From UBA11524 sp964542315 (lineage in GTDB: Bacteria > Bacillota > Clostridia > Christensenellales > Aristaeellaceae), in contig CAZIUA010000060.1 of assembly GCA_964542315.1 (NCBI GenBank), positions 1 to 16,655 of the forward strand: a stretch of 16,655 bases of DNA, in the 5' to 3' direction. The notes under the pieces are model-generated. The model searched no databases and had not been told where the DNA came from. It saw nothing but the letters and a program-made list of their open reading frames with translations. This document shows, piece by piece, positions 1 to 6,961 of this stretch. Each line of letters opens with the position of its first letter. Within the stretch, counting starts at the first letter, position 1. Both the position numbers and the translations under genes were made by a program.

Positions 1-449
1 CCGGAGAGCTGGTCGCAGCGGGTGTAGGCCTTGTCCAGGATGCCGACCTTGTCCAGTGCCTCCAGCGCCTTCATCTTCTGGTCGCGGCTGAACAGGCCCA
101 GCAGCACCTGGAAGAAGTTCATATCCGGCACCATGGACGTCAGCACGTTCTTGATGGCGGTGGAACGGGTGACGAGGTTGAAGGACTGGAAGATCATGCC
201 GATCTTCCGGCGGAAGCGTCGCATGCTCTTGCCGTGGAGGCTCATCACGTCCACACCGTCGACGGTGAGCTCGCCCTCAGTGATGTCAATCATCCGGTTG
301 ATGGTGCGGATCAGCGTGGACTTGCCCGCGCCGGACAGGCCGATGATGGCGACAAATTCGCCCTGCTCGATGGTCAGGTCAACATTTTTGAGTCCCTTCA
401 CGCCATTGGGGTAGGTCTTGCTTACGTTCTTGAACTGAATCAAAGTCAT
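1..449 (-). CDS. phnC: Phosphonate/phosphite-type ABC transporter ATP-binding protein, C-terminus cut by window edge
   Basis: ATPase subunit that would energise uptake of the ligand caught by the neighbouring PhnD-type protein, at the inner face of the membrane. About 149 codons are visible, beginning MTLIQFKNVSKTYPNG. The Walker A loop GLSGAGKST is at residues 37-45 and the Q-loop glutamine (MIFQSFN) is near residue 88. The frame leaves the window just as the LSGG signature begins (DQLS), so Walker B and the H-loop are outside. The NRM and FNLV segments and the long helix after the Q-loop resemble PhnC. The start is supported by an AAGGGG ribosome site just upstream. The gene lies downstream of phnD on the same strand but is separated from it by a terminator and a promoter. 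The permease phnE is probably beyond the left edge. The true substrate (phosphonate, phosphite or another small anion) cannot be read from the sequence. Confidence 0.9.
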   Translation of the reverse strand, partial: MTLIQFKNVSKTYPNGVKGLKNVDLTIEQGEFVAIIGLSGAGKSTLIRTINRMIDITEGELTVDGVDVMSLHGKSMRRFRRKIGMIFQSFNLVTRSTAIKNVLTSMVPDMNFFQVLLGLFSRDQKMKALEALDKVGILDKAYTRCDQLS

Positions 450-486
450 ATCCCCTTCTGCCGTACAGCATCATTTCTTACTTTCG

Positions 487-516
487 ATTATACCATGAAA
501 AGCATACGTTCTACAA
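487..516 (-). promoter_or_regulatory. Sigma-A-type promoter of phnC
   Basis: Read on the minus strand: -35 TTGTAG (511-516), an 18-bp spacer ending in TGG, and a perfect -10 TATAAT (487-492), so an extended -10 is present. Predicted transcription starts near 480, giving a leader of about 30 nt before the phnC start at 449. A consensus TTGACA also lies at 525-530 but is 32 bp from the -10, too far to serve it. The promoter sits after the phnD terminator, so phnC can be transcribed independently. Confidence 0.55.
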
Positions 517-550
517 GGTATCCATGTCAAATTTTCGTCAAAATCCGCAC

Positions 551-590
551 AAAAAAGCGGCTTCCCGCCTTTTCGTTAGGGAGAAGCCGC
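551..590 (-). terminator. Rho-independent terminator of phnD
   Basis: On the minus strand a GCGGCTTC / GAAGCCGC stem, with a small bulge and a loop rich in A and G, is followed by six T (551-556). It begins 12 nt after the phnD stop and precedes the phnC promoter. Confidence 0.75.
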
Positions 591-602
591 CAATGATCCG
601 GA

Positions 603-1646
603 TTACTGCACAACAGTCAGCGCGGTGCGGGCACCATCGTAGTCAGCATCGGTCGCCAGGGCGTAGCCGGTGTGGCTGTACACAGCGAAGATGGCCTGGC
701 CTTCCTCAGTGTTGATGATGTTGATCAGCGCGGTCTGCAGGGCGTTGATGAACTCGGGGTTGTAGATCTCGGGGTTGGCGGTGGTGACGGCGACGGTGTC
801 GTTGTAGATGCCGTCGGTCACGCCGATGACGTTCAGCTCATTCCAGATGGTATCGGTGCGGCCCATGCCAGCCTTGCCGGTGGCATCAGCGCTGTCGGTG
901 GAGGTGGTCCAGGCAGCCTCGTAGTCACGACGGCCGTCGGCGTAGCACACGATGATGTCCACCTGCTCAGCAGCGGCCTGCGCGAAAGCATCGGCATAGC
1001 CCAGCTGCACGATCTGAGACAGGTCGGAGATCTTTTTGCCATCGTAGTTTTCCATCAGCCACATGGTGGGATAGATATAGCCAGCAGAAGAAGAGGTGTT
1101 GCCCACAGCCCAGACAGCCTTGTCCAGCTCTTCCCAGGTCAGCTTGTCGCCAGCATTGACCTTCGCGGCCAGCTGCTTGCCGTACTCGGTGGGAGCGGCG
1201 TAGATCAGGGAGCGGTAGAAGGTCACCTGATTCTCGGTGGGCAGGGTCTTGTTGGCATCGCCATTCCAGGTGGCGGGATCCTCGCTGTCATTGCTCAGAC
1301 CGGCACGGGTGGCGGTCAGGATGACATCGACTTCCTTCGCCTGGCTGTAGATGGCGTAGGTGCCGCCGGGCAGCCAGCCCACATCGATAGAACCAGCGCA
1401 CATGGCCTCGCCAGTCGCTTCGTAGCTGGTGCCGACGGAGATCTCGACTTCGCCGATGTCGTAGCCCAGCTTGGCCATTTCGGCCTTCACCAGTTCAGGC
1501 AGGTTCGCAGTGCCGGTGATGATGACGTCCGCATCCTTGGAGGGAACAAACTGGAAGGTCAGCTTGTCCATCTTGACGGTGTCAGCCAGAGCGGTGCAGC
1601 CCAGCAGCATCATGGCCGCCAGCAGGAGGGCAACAAACTTCTTCAT
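603..1646 (-). CDS. phnD: Phosphonate/phosphite-type ABC transporter substrate-binding protein
   Basis: Extracellular solute-binding protein of the PhnD family (347 aa) that delivers a small oxyanion, probably phosphonate, phosphite or phosphate, to an ABC permease. Residues 1-16 form a basic then hydrophobic signal. The LLGC lipobox puts the lipidation cysteine at 17, and an ALA-D signal-peptidase-I-like site follows at 19-22. The mature part begins TVKMDKLTFQFVPSKDADVI, and the GTSYEATGEAM and DVGWLPGGTYAIY segments are typical of PhnD-like periplasmic-binding folds. Length is normal. The ATG is preceded by AAGGAG, and a strong promoter lies further up. The ATPase gene phnC follows after a terminator. 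No C-P lyase or phosphonatase gene is in the window, so a catabolic role is not shown. Family assignment is firm; the ligand is not. Confidence 0.9.
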   Translation of the reverse strand: MKKFVALLLAAMMLLGCTALADTVKMDKLTFQFVPSKDADVIITGTANLPELVKAEMAKLGYDIGEVEISVGTSYEATGEAMCAGSIDVGWLPGGTYAIYSQAKEVDVILTATRAGLSNDSEDPATWNGDANKTLPTENQVTFYRSLIYAAPTEYGKQLAAKVNAGDKLTWEELDKAVWAVGNTSSSAGYIYPTMWLMENYDGKKISDLSQIVQLGYADAFAQAAAEQVDIIVCYADGRRDYEAAWTTSTDSADATGKAGMGRTDTIWNELNVIGVTDGIYNDTVAVTTANPEIYNPEFINALQTALINIINTEEGQAIFAVYSHTGYALATDADYDGARTALTVVQ

Positions 1647-1693
1647 GGTATGGTCTCCTTATGCAGTTTATTTGCGAACTGATCGCGTCTCTT

Positions 1694-1722
1694 ATTATAT
1701 ACAAAAGAAAAACATTTTTCAA
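1694..1722 (-). promoter_or_regulatory. Sigma-A-type promoter of phnD
   Basis: Minus strand: -35 TTGAAA (1717-1722), 17-bp spacer, -10 TATAAT (1694-1699). Near-consensus and about 48 nt upstream of the phnD ATG. No Pho box could be recognised with confidence. Confidence 0.7.
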
Positions 1723-1778
1723 GAGCAAAACCGCATTCCTTCGCGATTTTTACGCATTTTTTACCGAAACTTTGCAGG

Positions 1779-1800
1779 ATCGTTCGCCTTTCTGAACGAT
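1779..1800. repeat. Small inverted repeat upstream of the phnD promoter
   Basis: Perfect 7-bp arms ATCGTTC (1779-1785) and GAACGAT (1794-1800) with an 8-nt spacer. It lies about 57 bp upstream of the phnD -35 and about 95 bp past the purC terminator. No T-run follows on either strand, so it is not a typical terminator. It could be an operator for phnD or chance. The rest of 1723-1894 is A/T-rich and holds no gene that I can see. Confidence 0.35.
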
Positions 1801-1894
1801 AATTCAGCGAAATGTGCATTTATTTCCCATATTCCGCATGGGGAAAGGGGCATTTCATTGGCCTGCGGAGGACGGCCTCATGCGCCGCTGACGC

Positions 1895-1927
1895 AAAAAG
1901 ATCCCCCCGCGTCGCTGCGGGAGGATC
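1895..1927 (-). terminator. Rho-independent terminator of purC
   Basis: Minus strand: an 11-bp stem, GATCCTCCCGC against GCGGGGGGATC (one mismatch), loop of about six, then five T (1895-1899). It starts 16 nt after the purC stop. Confidence 0.8.
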
Positions 1928-1943
1928 AAGATGCCTATTCGGT

Positions 1944-2660
1944 TTATTCGCCATCGCCCATCATGCGCTGGAGCAGATCCTGATACGCCTGCTCGACATT
2001 GCCCAGGTCGCGGCGGAAGCGGTCGATATCCATGGGCTCGTGGGTATGCGCGTCCCAGAAGCGCGAGGAATCCGCATCGATCTCGTCCACCAGGAGGATC
2101 CGCCCCTCGTACCGGCCGAACTCCAGCTTGAAGTCCACCAGCTCCACATTGATATCCGCCATATACTCGGTGAGGATCTCGTTGATCTTCAGCGAGGTCT
2201 TGATCATGAAGTCGATCTCCTCGCGCGTGGCCAGGTGCAGGGCGAGGATGTGGGTCTCGTTGATGACGGGATTCTCCAGGTATTCATCATGGAGCACCAT
2301 TTCGACGATGGTGGAATCCAGCTTGGTGCCTGTCTCCAGGCCGATGCGTGCGCCGAGGCTGCCGGCGACGCGGTTGCGCACCTTGATGGACACGGGGATG
2401 GTCTCGCAGCGCTTGATCAGCGACTGGCGCGCGTCGAGCTTCTCGATAAAATGGTTCTCGATGCCCTTTTCCGCCAGCATTTGGTAAAGGTGGGCGCACA
2501 CGGCATTGTTGACCTCACCCTTGCCGAGGATGCGGCCGCGCTTGAGCCCATGATAGGCGCGCGCCTCGTCCTTAAAATAAATGACAGCCGTTTTGGGATC
2601 ACCCGTGGCATAGATTCGCTTACCCTTGCCTTCCGTCAGCAGCTTACCGATCTCCACCAT
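1944..2660 (-). CDS. purC: Phosphoribosylaminoimidazole-succinocarboxamide synthase (SAICAR synthetase)
   Basis: Cytosolic enzyme of de novo purine synthesis: it joins CAIR and aspartate, using ATP, to give SAICAR. The 238-aa length is typical of the short bacterial form. Recognisable elements are the N-terminal LLTEGKGKRIY nucleotide-binding strand (7-17), VRNRVAGSL (94-102), the VEMVLHDE segment (119-126), LVDFKLEFGR (174-183) and the substrate/metal region VDEIDADSSRFWDA (191-204). The ATG has an AAAGGAGA site at good distance. The gene is monocistronic, with its own likely promoter about 80 nt upstream and a strong terminator downstream. The rest of the pur operon is not next to it here. 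No clear PurR box or guanine riboswitch was found in the leader. Confidence 0.96.
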   Translation of the reverse strand: MVEIGKLLTEGKGKRIYATGDPKTAVIYFKDEARAYHGLKRGRILGKGEVNNAVCAHLYQMLAEKGIENHFIEKLDARQSLIKRCETIPVSIKVRNRVAGSLGARIGLETGTKLDSTIVEMVLHDEYLENPVINETHILALHLATREEIDFMIKTSLKINEILTEYMADINVELVDFKLEFGRYEGRILLVDEIDADSSRFWDAHTHEPMDIDRFRRDLGNVEQAYQDLLQRMMGDGE

Positions 2661-2737
2661 CAGGAACGCTCTCCTTTATCGCGTCGCTTCCCCTGCAAAA
2701 ATACGAACGATTCGCATTCTTTGCCGGATAATATGAT

Positions 2738-2766
2738 ATTCTACCATCTTTTCACCGGTTGCACAA
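2738..2766 (-). promoter_or_regulatory. Probable purC promoter
   Basis: Minus strand: -35 TTGTGC (2761-2766), 17-bp spacer ending TGG, -10 TAGAAT (2738-2743), so an extended -10. The leader of about 70 nt holds a short dyad CGAA-CGA-TTCG (2704-2714), which only loosely recalls a PurR box. The stretch 2767-2877 has a GC-rich imperfect hairpin (2828-2852) and no gene that I can see. Confidence 0.45.
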
Positions 2767-2877
2767 GGGGATAACGTGCGTTTTTTGCGTTTTTGTTGAT
2801 TCTACACGAAAACGAATTTCCTTCACAGGGCGCATACGGCTGATGCGCGCCCGCAGGAAATCGTCCTTTGGCCAATT

Positions 2878-2928
2878 TGCTCAGAGCAAAAGAGCAAACA
2901 GGAGACAAGCACGGGGCCTGTCTCCTGT
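2878..2928 (-). terminator. Terminator of ispH-rpsA
   Basis: Perfect 10-bp arms ACAGGAGACA (2898-2907) and TGTCTCCTGT (2919-2928) around an 11-nt loop. On the minus strand the stem is followed by a T-rich but interrupted tail (TTTGCTCTTTTGC). It lies 24 nt past the ispH-rpsA stop. Confidence 0.65.
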
Positions 2929-2952
2929 CATAGTGTTCAATTCAGAGGTGGA

Positions 2953-4917
2953 TTATTCGGCGTCCTCAGCGGCGGCCTCAGCCTCGGCGACGGCGTCGAT
3001 GTCCACAGCCACGGGTTCCAGGTCGTCGACCTCTTCGAAGTTGAACTCATCTTCCACAGCCTGACGGATGGACAGGGAGATGCGCTTCTTCTCGGTATCG
3101 ACGGACAGCACCTTCACGCGCACGACCTGGCCGACCTGCACAGCATCCTCGACCTTGTTGACGCGGTTGGGGGCGCACTGGGAGATGTGCACCAGGCCAT
3201 CCAGACCGGGCTGCAGCTCGACGAACGCACCGAAATCGGTGATGCGGACGACCTTGCCCTCGACGATGGCGCCTTCGGGATACATTTCGGCAGCATTGTC
3301 CCAGGGACGGGGCATCAGCTGCTTGTAGCCCAGCTGGATGCGCTTACGCTCACGATCCAGGGACAGGATCTTCACGTCGACCTCCTGGTTGGGCTTGACC
3401 ACCTCGCTGGGATGGGAGATGCGGCCCCAGCTCAGGTCGGTGATGTGGATCAGGCCATCCACGCCGCCCACGTCGACGAACGCGCCGAAGGCAGACAGAC
3501 GGCGGACGATGCCGTGGATGATGATGCCCTCTTCCAGACGGCTCCAGGCCTCTTCCTCACGGGCAGCGGTCTCCTCAGCGATGACCTGCTTGCGAGAGGC
3601 GACGATGCGCTTCTTCTGCTTGTCCACCTCGATGATCTTCAGCTTCATTTCCTTGCCGACGAAGTCCGCGATCTTCTCAACATAGTGCTGAGCCAGCTGG
3701 GAAGCGGGCACGAACGCGCGCACGCCCTCCACGTCGCAGATCAGGCCGCCCTTGACGGCCTCCTTGCCGGTACCGACAACGTACTCGCCGTTCTCGTGCT
3801 TGGCCAGCAGCGCTTCCCAAGCCTTGCGGTTGACGATGTTGCGCTGGGACAGCACGACGTTGCCCTCGCCATCGCTGACCTTGACGACTTCGGCCTCGAT
3901 CTCGTCATCGAGCTTCACGTCTTCCTGGGTCAGGTCGGAGCGCTTGATGATGCCGTCGGCCTTGTAGCCGATGTTGACGCAGACTTCGTCCTCGGTGATC
4001 TGCACGACCTTGCCGGTGACGGTCTGGCCAGCGCGGATGCGGGTCAGGCTCGCGACCACGGCGTCCATGGTAAACTCGATGTTCTGCATGTCGGTCATTT
4101 GGGTTACAACCTCCTTAAGTGAACCGTCCGGCGTGGATGCACCGGCGGTAATTCCTATGAATTCGGAATTTATATTTGCAAAGGCAGGCGGAATCTCCGC
4201 CGCGCACTCTACCAGGATCGTTCGCGGACACAGCGCCTTGCAGGCCGCGTACAGCTTTTGCGTATTTGCGCTTTCTCTGCCGCCGACGACGATCATCGCG
4301 TCCGCCCGGGCGGCGAGCTCACGCGCCTCCCGCTGACGGGTGGCCGTGGCGCTGCAGATGGTGTTATGCTCATGCAGCTCCCCCACCCGCTGATGCAGCA
4401 CCTGGACGATCATCTCCCACCGATCCGGGGGGAAGGTGGTCTGGGCTGCGGCCACAGCGCGGGGAAGCGCAGGCAGGGCAGCCGCCTCCTCGGGGGTGGC
4501 GACGACATACACATCGCCCTTGGCCCAGCCGCAGGTGCCTTTGACCTCGGGATGCTCCCTTTCGCCCACCATGATCACGGGCGTGCCATCCGCCGTACCT
4601 TCGGCGACGATGCGGTGGAGCCGGTCAACAAAGGGGCAGGTCAGATCCAGCACGGGGCAGCCGCGCGCCGTCAGCTCAGCGATCACATCCGGAGAAACGC
4701 CATGGGACCTGATCAGCACCTGACGGCCCTGAGCTGCTTCCGGCGTGGCAACCGCAGGAACGCCCTTTTCAGCCAGCATGCTGACCACCGCGGGATTATG
4801 GATCAGCGCACCCAGGGTACAGGACGGAACGGAACCGTGGGCGACTTCCATCGCCTTTTCGACGGCCCGGCGGACTCCCATACAGAATCCTGCGTGTGCG
4901 GCAACCTCCAGCGGCAT
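2953..4917 (-). CDS. ispH-rpsA: Fusion of HMBPP reductase (IspH) and ribosomal protein S1
   Basis: One 654-aa protein. Residues 1-275 are IspH, the [4Fe-4S] enzyme that makes IPP and DMAPP in the last step of the MEP pathway. Cluster cysteines are C12, C94 and C188; also visible are LIRSHGVS (68-75), EHPEVKGT with the catalytic-type Glu124, AAQTTF (157-162), NTICSATATRQ (185-195) and GITAGASTPD (255-264). The family's SSN triad reads S-A-N (216-218). Residues about 295-618 form four S1 RNA-binding repeats (about 296-362, 380-445, 463-531, 548-618), with SAFGAFVDVGGVDGLIH and DFGAFVELQPGLDGLVH in the last two. An acidic, alanine-rich tail ends the protein. The frame is unbroken, and IspH-S1 fusions are known in Clostridia. 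The start has an AAAGGA site. It follows plsC in the cmk cluster after 139 nt and ends at a terminator. Confidence 0.95.
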   Translation of the reverse strand: MPLEVAAHAGFCMGVRRAVEKAMEVAHGSVPSCTLGALIHNPAVVSMLAEKGVPAVATPEAAQGRQVLIRSHGVSPDVIAELTARGCPVLDLTCPFVDRLHRIVAEGTADGTPVIMVGEREHPEVKGTCGWAKGDVYVVATPEEAAALPALPRAVAAAQTTFPPDRWEMIVQVLHQRVGELHEHNTICSATATRQREARELAARADAMIVVGGRESANTQKLYAACKALCPRTILVECAAEIPPAFANINSEFIGITAGASTPDGSLKEVVTQMTDMQNIEFTMDAVVASLTRIRAGQTVTGKVVQITEDEVCVNIGYKADGIIKRSDLTQEDVKLDDEIEAEVVKVSDGEGNVVLSQRNIVNRKAWEALLAKHENGEYVVGTGKEAVKGGLICDVEGVRAFVPASQLAQHYVEKIADFVGKEMKLKIIEVDKQKKRIVASRKQVIAEETAAREEEAWSRLEEGIIIHGIVRRLSAFGAFVDVGGVDGLIHITDLSWGRISHPSEVVKPNQEVDVKILSLDRERKRIQLGYKQLMPRPWDNAAEMYPEGAIVEGKVVRITDFGAFVELQPGLDGLVHISQCAPNRVNKVEDAVQVGQVVRVKVLSVDTEKKRISLSIRQAVEDEFNFEEVDDLEPVAVDIDAVAEAEAAAEDAE

Positions 4918-5018
4918 GAGCAGCTTCCTTTCGCAAATTGCTGTTAGAATATTATTCGCTGAACATATCGTATTTCCTGCTTGTTTTCACAAAAAAATCA
5001 ATTTTATTTTTTCATGCG

Positions 5019-5058
5019 GAAACAGGCCTCCGCTTTCCGCACGGAAGCCGCCTGTTTC
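5019..5058 (-). terminator. Hairpin at the plsC stop, possible weak terminator
   Basis: A 9-bp perfect outer stem GAAACAGGC (5019-5027) / GCCTGTTTC (5050-5058) encloses an inner imperfect stem (5033-5039 with 5042-5047). It overlaps the plsC stop codon. On the minus strand the T-run (4991-4997) comes only about 20 nt later, so termination may be partial, letting transcripts pass on to ispH-rpsA. I found no convincing promoter in the 139-nt gap before ispH-rpsA. Confidence 0.45.
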
Positions 5059-5719
5059 ATCGGTTGGGATCAGCCGCTTCCAGCGCGGCGTAGGTCTGCG
5101 TGATGCGCGTGAGGAGCGCCTTGCAGGTCTTGGTGTTGATGCCCTGCTCGCGCAGATCGGCGATGGTGATGGGTTCGCCGATATACACATGCAGCGTGCG
5201 GAACAGGCGCACCTTGCCCGGGATGTAGATGGGGATCAGCGGCACGCCGGCGCGCAGGGCGATGAGGGCAACGCCGCTCTCGAGCTCGACCATGGTGCCT
5301 TTGTGATGGCGCGTCCCCTCGGGGAAGATGCCCAGCACATGCCCTTCACGGGTGACGCGCATGCACGCGCGCATGGCCTCCATATCGGTGTTGTGGCGGT
5401 CGACCGGGATTGCCTTCAGGCTGCTGCAGAACCACGCCACCAGCTTGTTCGCCCACAGCTCCTTCTTGCCGATGAAGCGGATCTGGTGTTTCGGCGTCGC
5501 CACCGCCATCAGGAAGGGATCCATCATGGAGATATGGTTGGCCATGAGGATGAAGGGCGCATCCTGCTCAGCGATGTTCTCCAGCCCATGATAGCGCACG
5601 GGCAGCACCGTGGCGTACACCGCACGCATCACGGGCAGCAGCAGCGAATACAGGCGGGAGGGCTTGTCCTTCGCGGGCTGCCGGCTCAGGCGGGATTCCG
5701 ACTTCTGCACTTCACTCAC
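5057..5719 (-). CDS. plsC: 1-acyl-sn-glycerol-3-phosphate acyltransferase (PlsC family)
   Basis: Membrane-associated acyltransferase that makes phosphatidic acid from lysophosphatidic acid in phospholipid synthesis. The 220 aa show the family blocks in order: the catalytic NHISMMD (N61, H62, D67), the RFIGKKELW stretch (81-89), FPEGTR (132-137) and GVPLIPIYI (158-166). A hydrophobic patch at 24-42 may anchor it. The start is GTG at 5717-5719, overlapping the cmk stop by 8 nt, with GGAGGA about 8 nt upstream; no ATG fits better. The overlap implies translational coupling with cmk. The cmk-plsC-ispH arrangement is common in Clostridia, which supports the call. Acyl donor (acyl-ACP, acyl-CoA or acyl-phosphate partner) is not readable. 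Confidence 0.92.
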   Translation of the reverse strand: MSEVQKSESRLSRQPAKDKPSRLYSLLLPVMRAVYATVLPVRYHGLENIAEQDAPFILMANHISMMDPFLMAVATPKHQIRFIGKKELWANKLVAWFCSSLKAIPVDRHNTDMEAMRACMRVTREGHVLGIFPEGTRHHKGTMVELESGVALIALRAGVPLIPIYIPGKVRLFRTLHVYIGEPITIADLREQGINTKTCKALLTRITQTYAALEAADPNR

Positions 5720-6383
5720 GGGTCTTGTCCTCCACGATCTTCAGAATATGCGCCACCACCGTCTCGAAATCCATCTCGGTGGAATCGACGATGACAGCAT
5801 CCTCCGTGGGACGGAGGGGATCGACGGCGCGGTTCATGTCCTGCGCATCGCGGGCGCGCAGATCGCGCAGCACGTCCTCATACGGCGTGGTGTCGCCCTT
5901 CTGCGTCATCTCCAGCCAGCGGCGGCGTGCGCGTTCCTCCGCCGAGGCCGTCAGGAACAGTTTCACCGTGGCGTTGGGCAGCACGCGCGCGCAGATGTCG
6001 CGCCCGTCCACCAGCATGGGGGTGGATGCCGCCAGACGCTGCTGGATGGCCACCATTTCCTTGCGGACACCGGCGTAGCGTCCCACCGCGGAGGCCGCCA
6101 TGGACACCTCTGGCGTGCGGAGCTGGTCGGTCAGGTCCTCCCCGTTGACGATGGTGCGCTGCCCCTGCGGCGAGTGCGCCACGGACACATCGATCCGGCG
6201 CGCATGCTCGGTCACCGCATTTTCGTCCTCAAGGTCGATGCCTGCGCGAAGGGCGGACAGCCCCACTGCACGGTACATCGCGCCCGTATCCAGATGCAGG
6301 ATGCCCAGGCGATCCGCCACGGCCCGGGCGATGGAGGACTTTCCCGCACCGACGGGGCCGTCCATGGCAATATTCAGAACCAT
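5712..6383 (-). CDS. cmk: Cytidylate kinase
   Basis: Cytosolic kinase phosphorylating CMP and dCMP to the diphosphates. The 223 aa contain the P-loop GPVGAGKS (9-16), the LDTGAMYRAV NMP-binding segment (31-40), the VDGRDICARVLP segment (125-136) and the RDAQDMNRAVDPL lid region (178-190). The open frame extends further upstream, but the start at 6383 is chosen because it gives the family N-terminus MVLNIAMDGPVG, the normal length, and a GGGAGAG site just upstream; a longer start would run into the hutP-like gene. It lies 55 nt downstream of that gene and overlaps plsC by 8 nt, so it belongs to the same operon. Confidence 0.96.
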   Translation of the reverse strand: MVLNIAMDGPVGAGKSSIARAVADRLGILHLDTGAMYRAVGLSALRAGIDLEDENAVTEHARRIDVSVAHSPQGQRTIVNGEDLTDQLRTPEVSMAASAVGRYAGVRKEMVAIQQRLAASTPMLVDGRDICARVLPNATVKLFLTASAEERARRRWLEMTQKGDTTPYEDVLRDLRARDAQDMNRAVDPLRPTEDAVIVDSTEMDFETVVAHILKIVEDKTRE

Positions 6384-6438
6384 CCGTATCTCTCCCAACA
6401 TTGAATCTGATGTGATCCGCATTTCCCGGGTGGACCGG

Positions 6439-6849
6439 TCAGACTGCGCGGTGGCCAAGGCCGATGCACACCTCATTGAGATGCCCCAGGCCGACGGTGA
6501 AGAACACCGCCACCGCCACATGCTCCGCGCCGCGCGCCACGCCGATCTTTCCGCCGACATTCAGGCCCATGGCTTTGTCCGCCACCTGCATGACGGCCTC
6601 ATGCGCGGCCCCGGCGACAGCGCCTTCCTCATGGGGCTTGTCTCCGATGACGCCCTCCCGGCGGGAGATCGCCACCGCGCGCTCGATCATCTTCATCACC
6701 GATGCGCTGAAATCGCCCCCGAAATCCGACGCGGCGGACTGGATCCCCCGTGCGGTCAGGAGGGCGCGGCTCTCCGCCTCTTCCTCGCGGCTGGCTGTCA
6801 TCGCCAGCGACACAGCGGCCCTCGCCACTTCACGGCTGTCCGGCTGCAT
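6439..6849 (-). CDS. HutP-family RNA-binding regulator (clostridial type)
   Basis: A 136-aa protein resembling the HutP-like proteins of Clostridia. Visible blocks are AAVSLAMTASREEEAES (11-27), SDFGGDFSASVMKMIERAV (41-59), REGVIGDKPHEEGAVAGAAHEAV (64-86), GLNVGGKIGVARGAEHVAVAVFFTVGLGHLNEV (95-127) and a C-terminal GLGHRAV. In Bacillus, HutP is a histidine- and Mg-dependent antiterminator of the hut operon. Here no histidine-utilisation gene is near; the gene opens the cmk cluster. From memory, B. subtilis His73 and His77 fall on glycines here, while the later metal histidine matches H123. The function is therefore uncertain. The start at 6849 is set by AAGGAGGG and a promoter immediately upstream; the longer open frame would begin upstream of that promoter. 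Confidence 0.8.
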   Translation of the reverse strand: MQPDSREVARAAVSLAMTASREEEAESRALLTARGIQSAASDFGGDFSASVMKMIERAVAISRREGVIGDKPHEEGAVAGAAHEAVMQVADKAMGLNVGGKIGVARGAEHVAVAVFFTVGLGHLNEVCIGLGHRAV

Positions 6850-6880
6850 GGGGATCCCTCCTTTTCGGCTTATCCGGTTT

Positions 6881-6909
6881 ATTATACACCATTTTCCCTT
6901 CGCTGGCAA
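6881..6909 (-). promoter_or_regulatory. Promoter of the hutP-like/cmk/plsC cluster
   Basis: Minus strand: -35 TTGCCA (6904-6909), 17-bp spacer, perfect -10 TATAAT (6881-6886). The predicted start is near 6874, leaving a leader of about 25 nt with the AAGGAGGG site. This makes the 6849 start of the hutP-like gene the only plausible one. Confidence 0.75.
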
Positions 6910-6940
6910 GGTCTTCTGCGCGGTTTGCGGCGTCTGCGTG

Positions 6941-6960
6941 AAAATTGCGGATGGATCCGC
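6941..6960 (-). terminator. Possible weak terminator of spmAB
   Basis: Minus strand: a short stem GCGGA / TCCGC with a 4-nt loop directly after the spmB stop, followed by AATTTT. The stem is only 5 bp, so the call is tentative. Confidence 0.35.
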
Positions 6961-6961
6961 C

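Noticed and set aside
672..1682. Long plus-strand open frame (336 codons) opposite phnD
   Set aside because: It is the antisense of a well-recognised gene with signal peptide and promoter; its Val/Gly/Asp-rich composition is typical of antisense frames in GC-rich DNA and it has no ribosome site.
2704..2714. PurR box upstream of purC
   Set aside because: Only a short CGAA/TTCG dyad; the paired 14-bp boxes and spacing of known PurR sites are absent.
3187..4122. Plus-strand open frame of 311 codons opposite the S1 repeats
   Set aside because: Shadow of ispH-rpsA; repetitive Leu/Asp composition mirrors the antisense of S1 domains.
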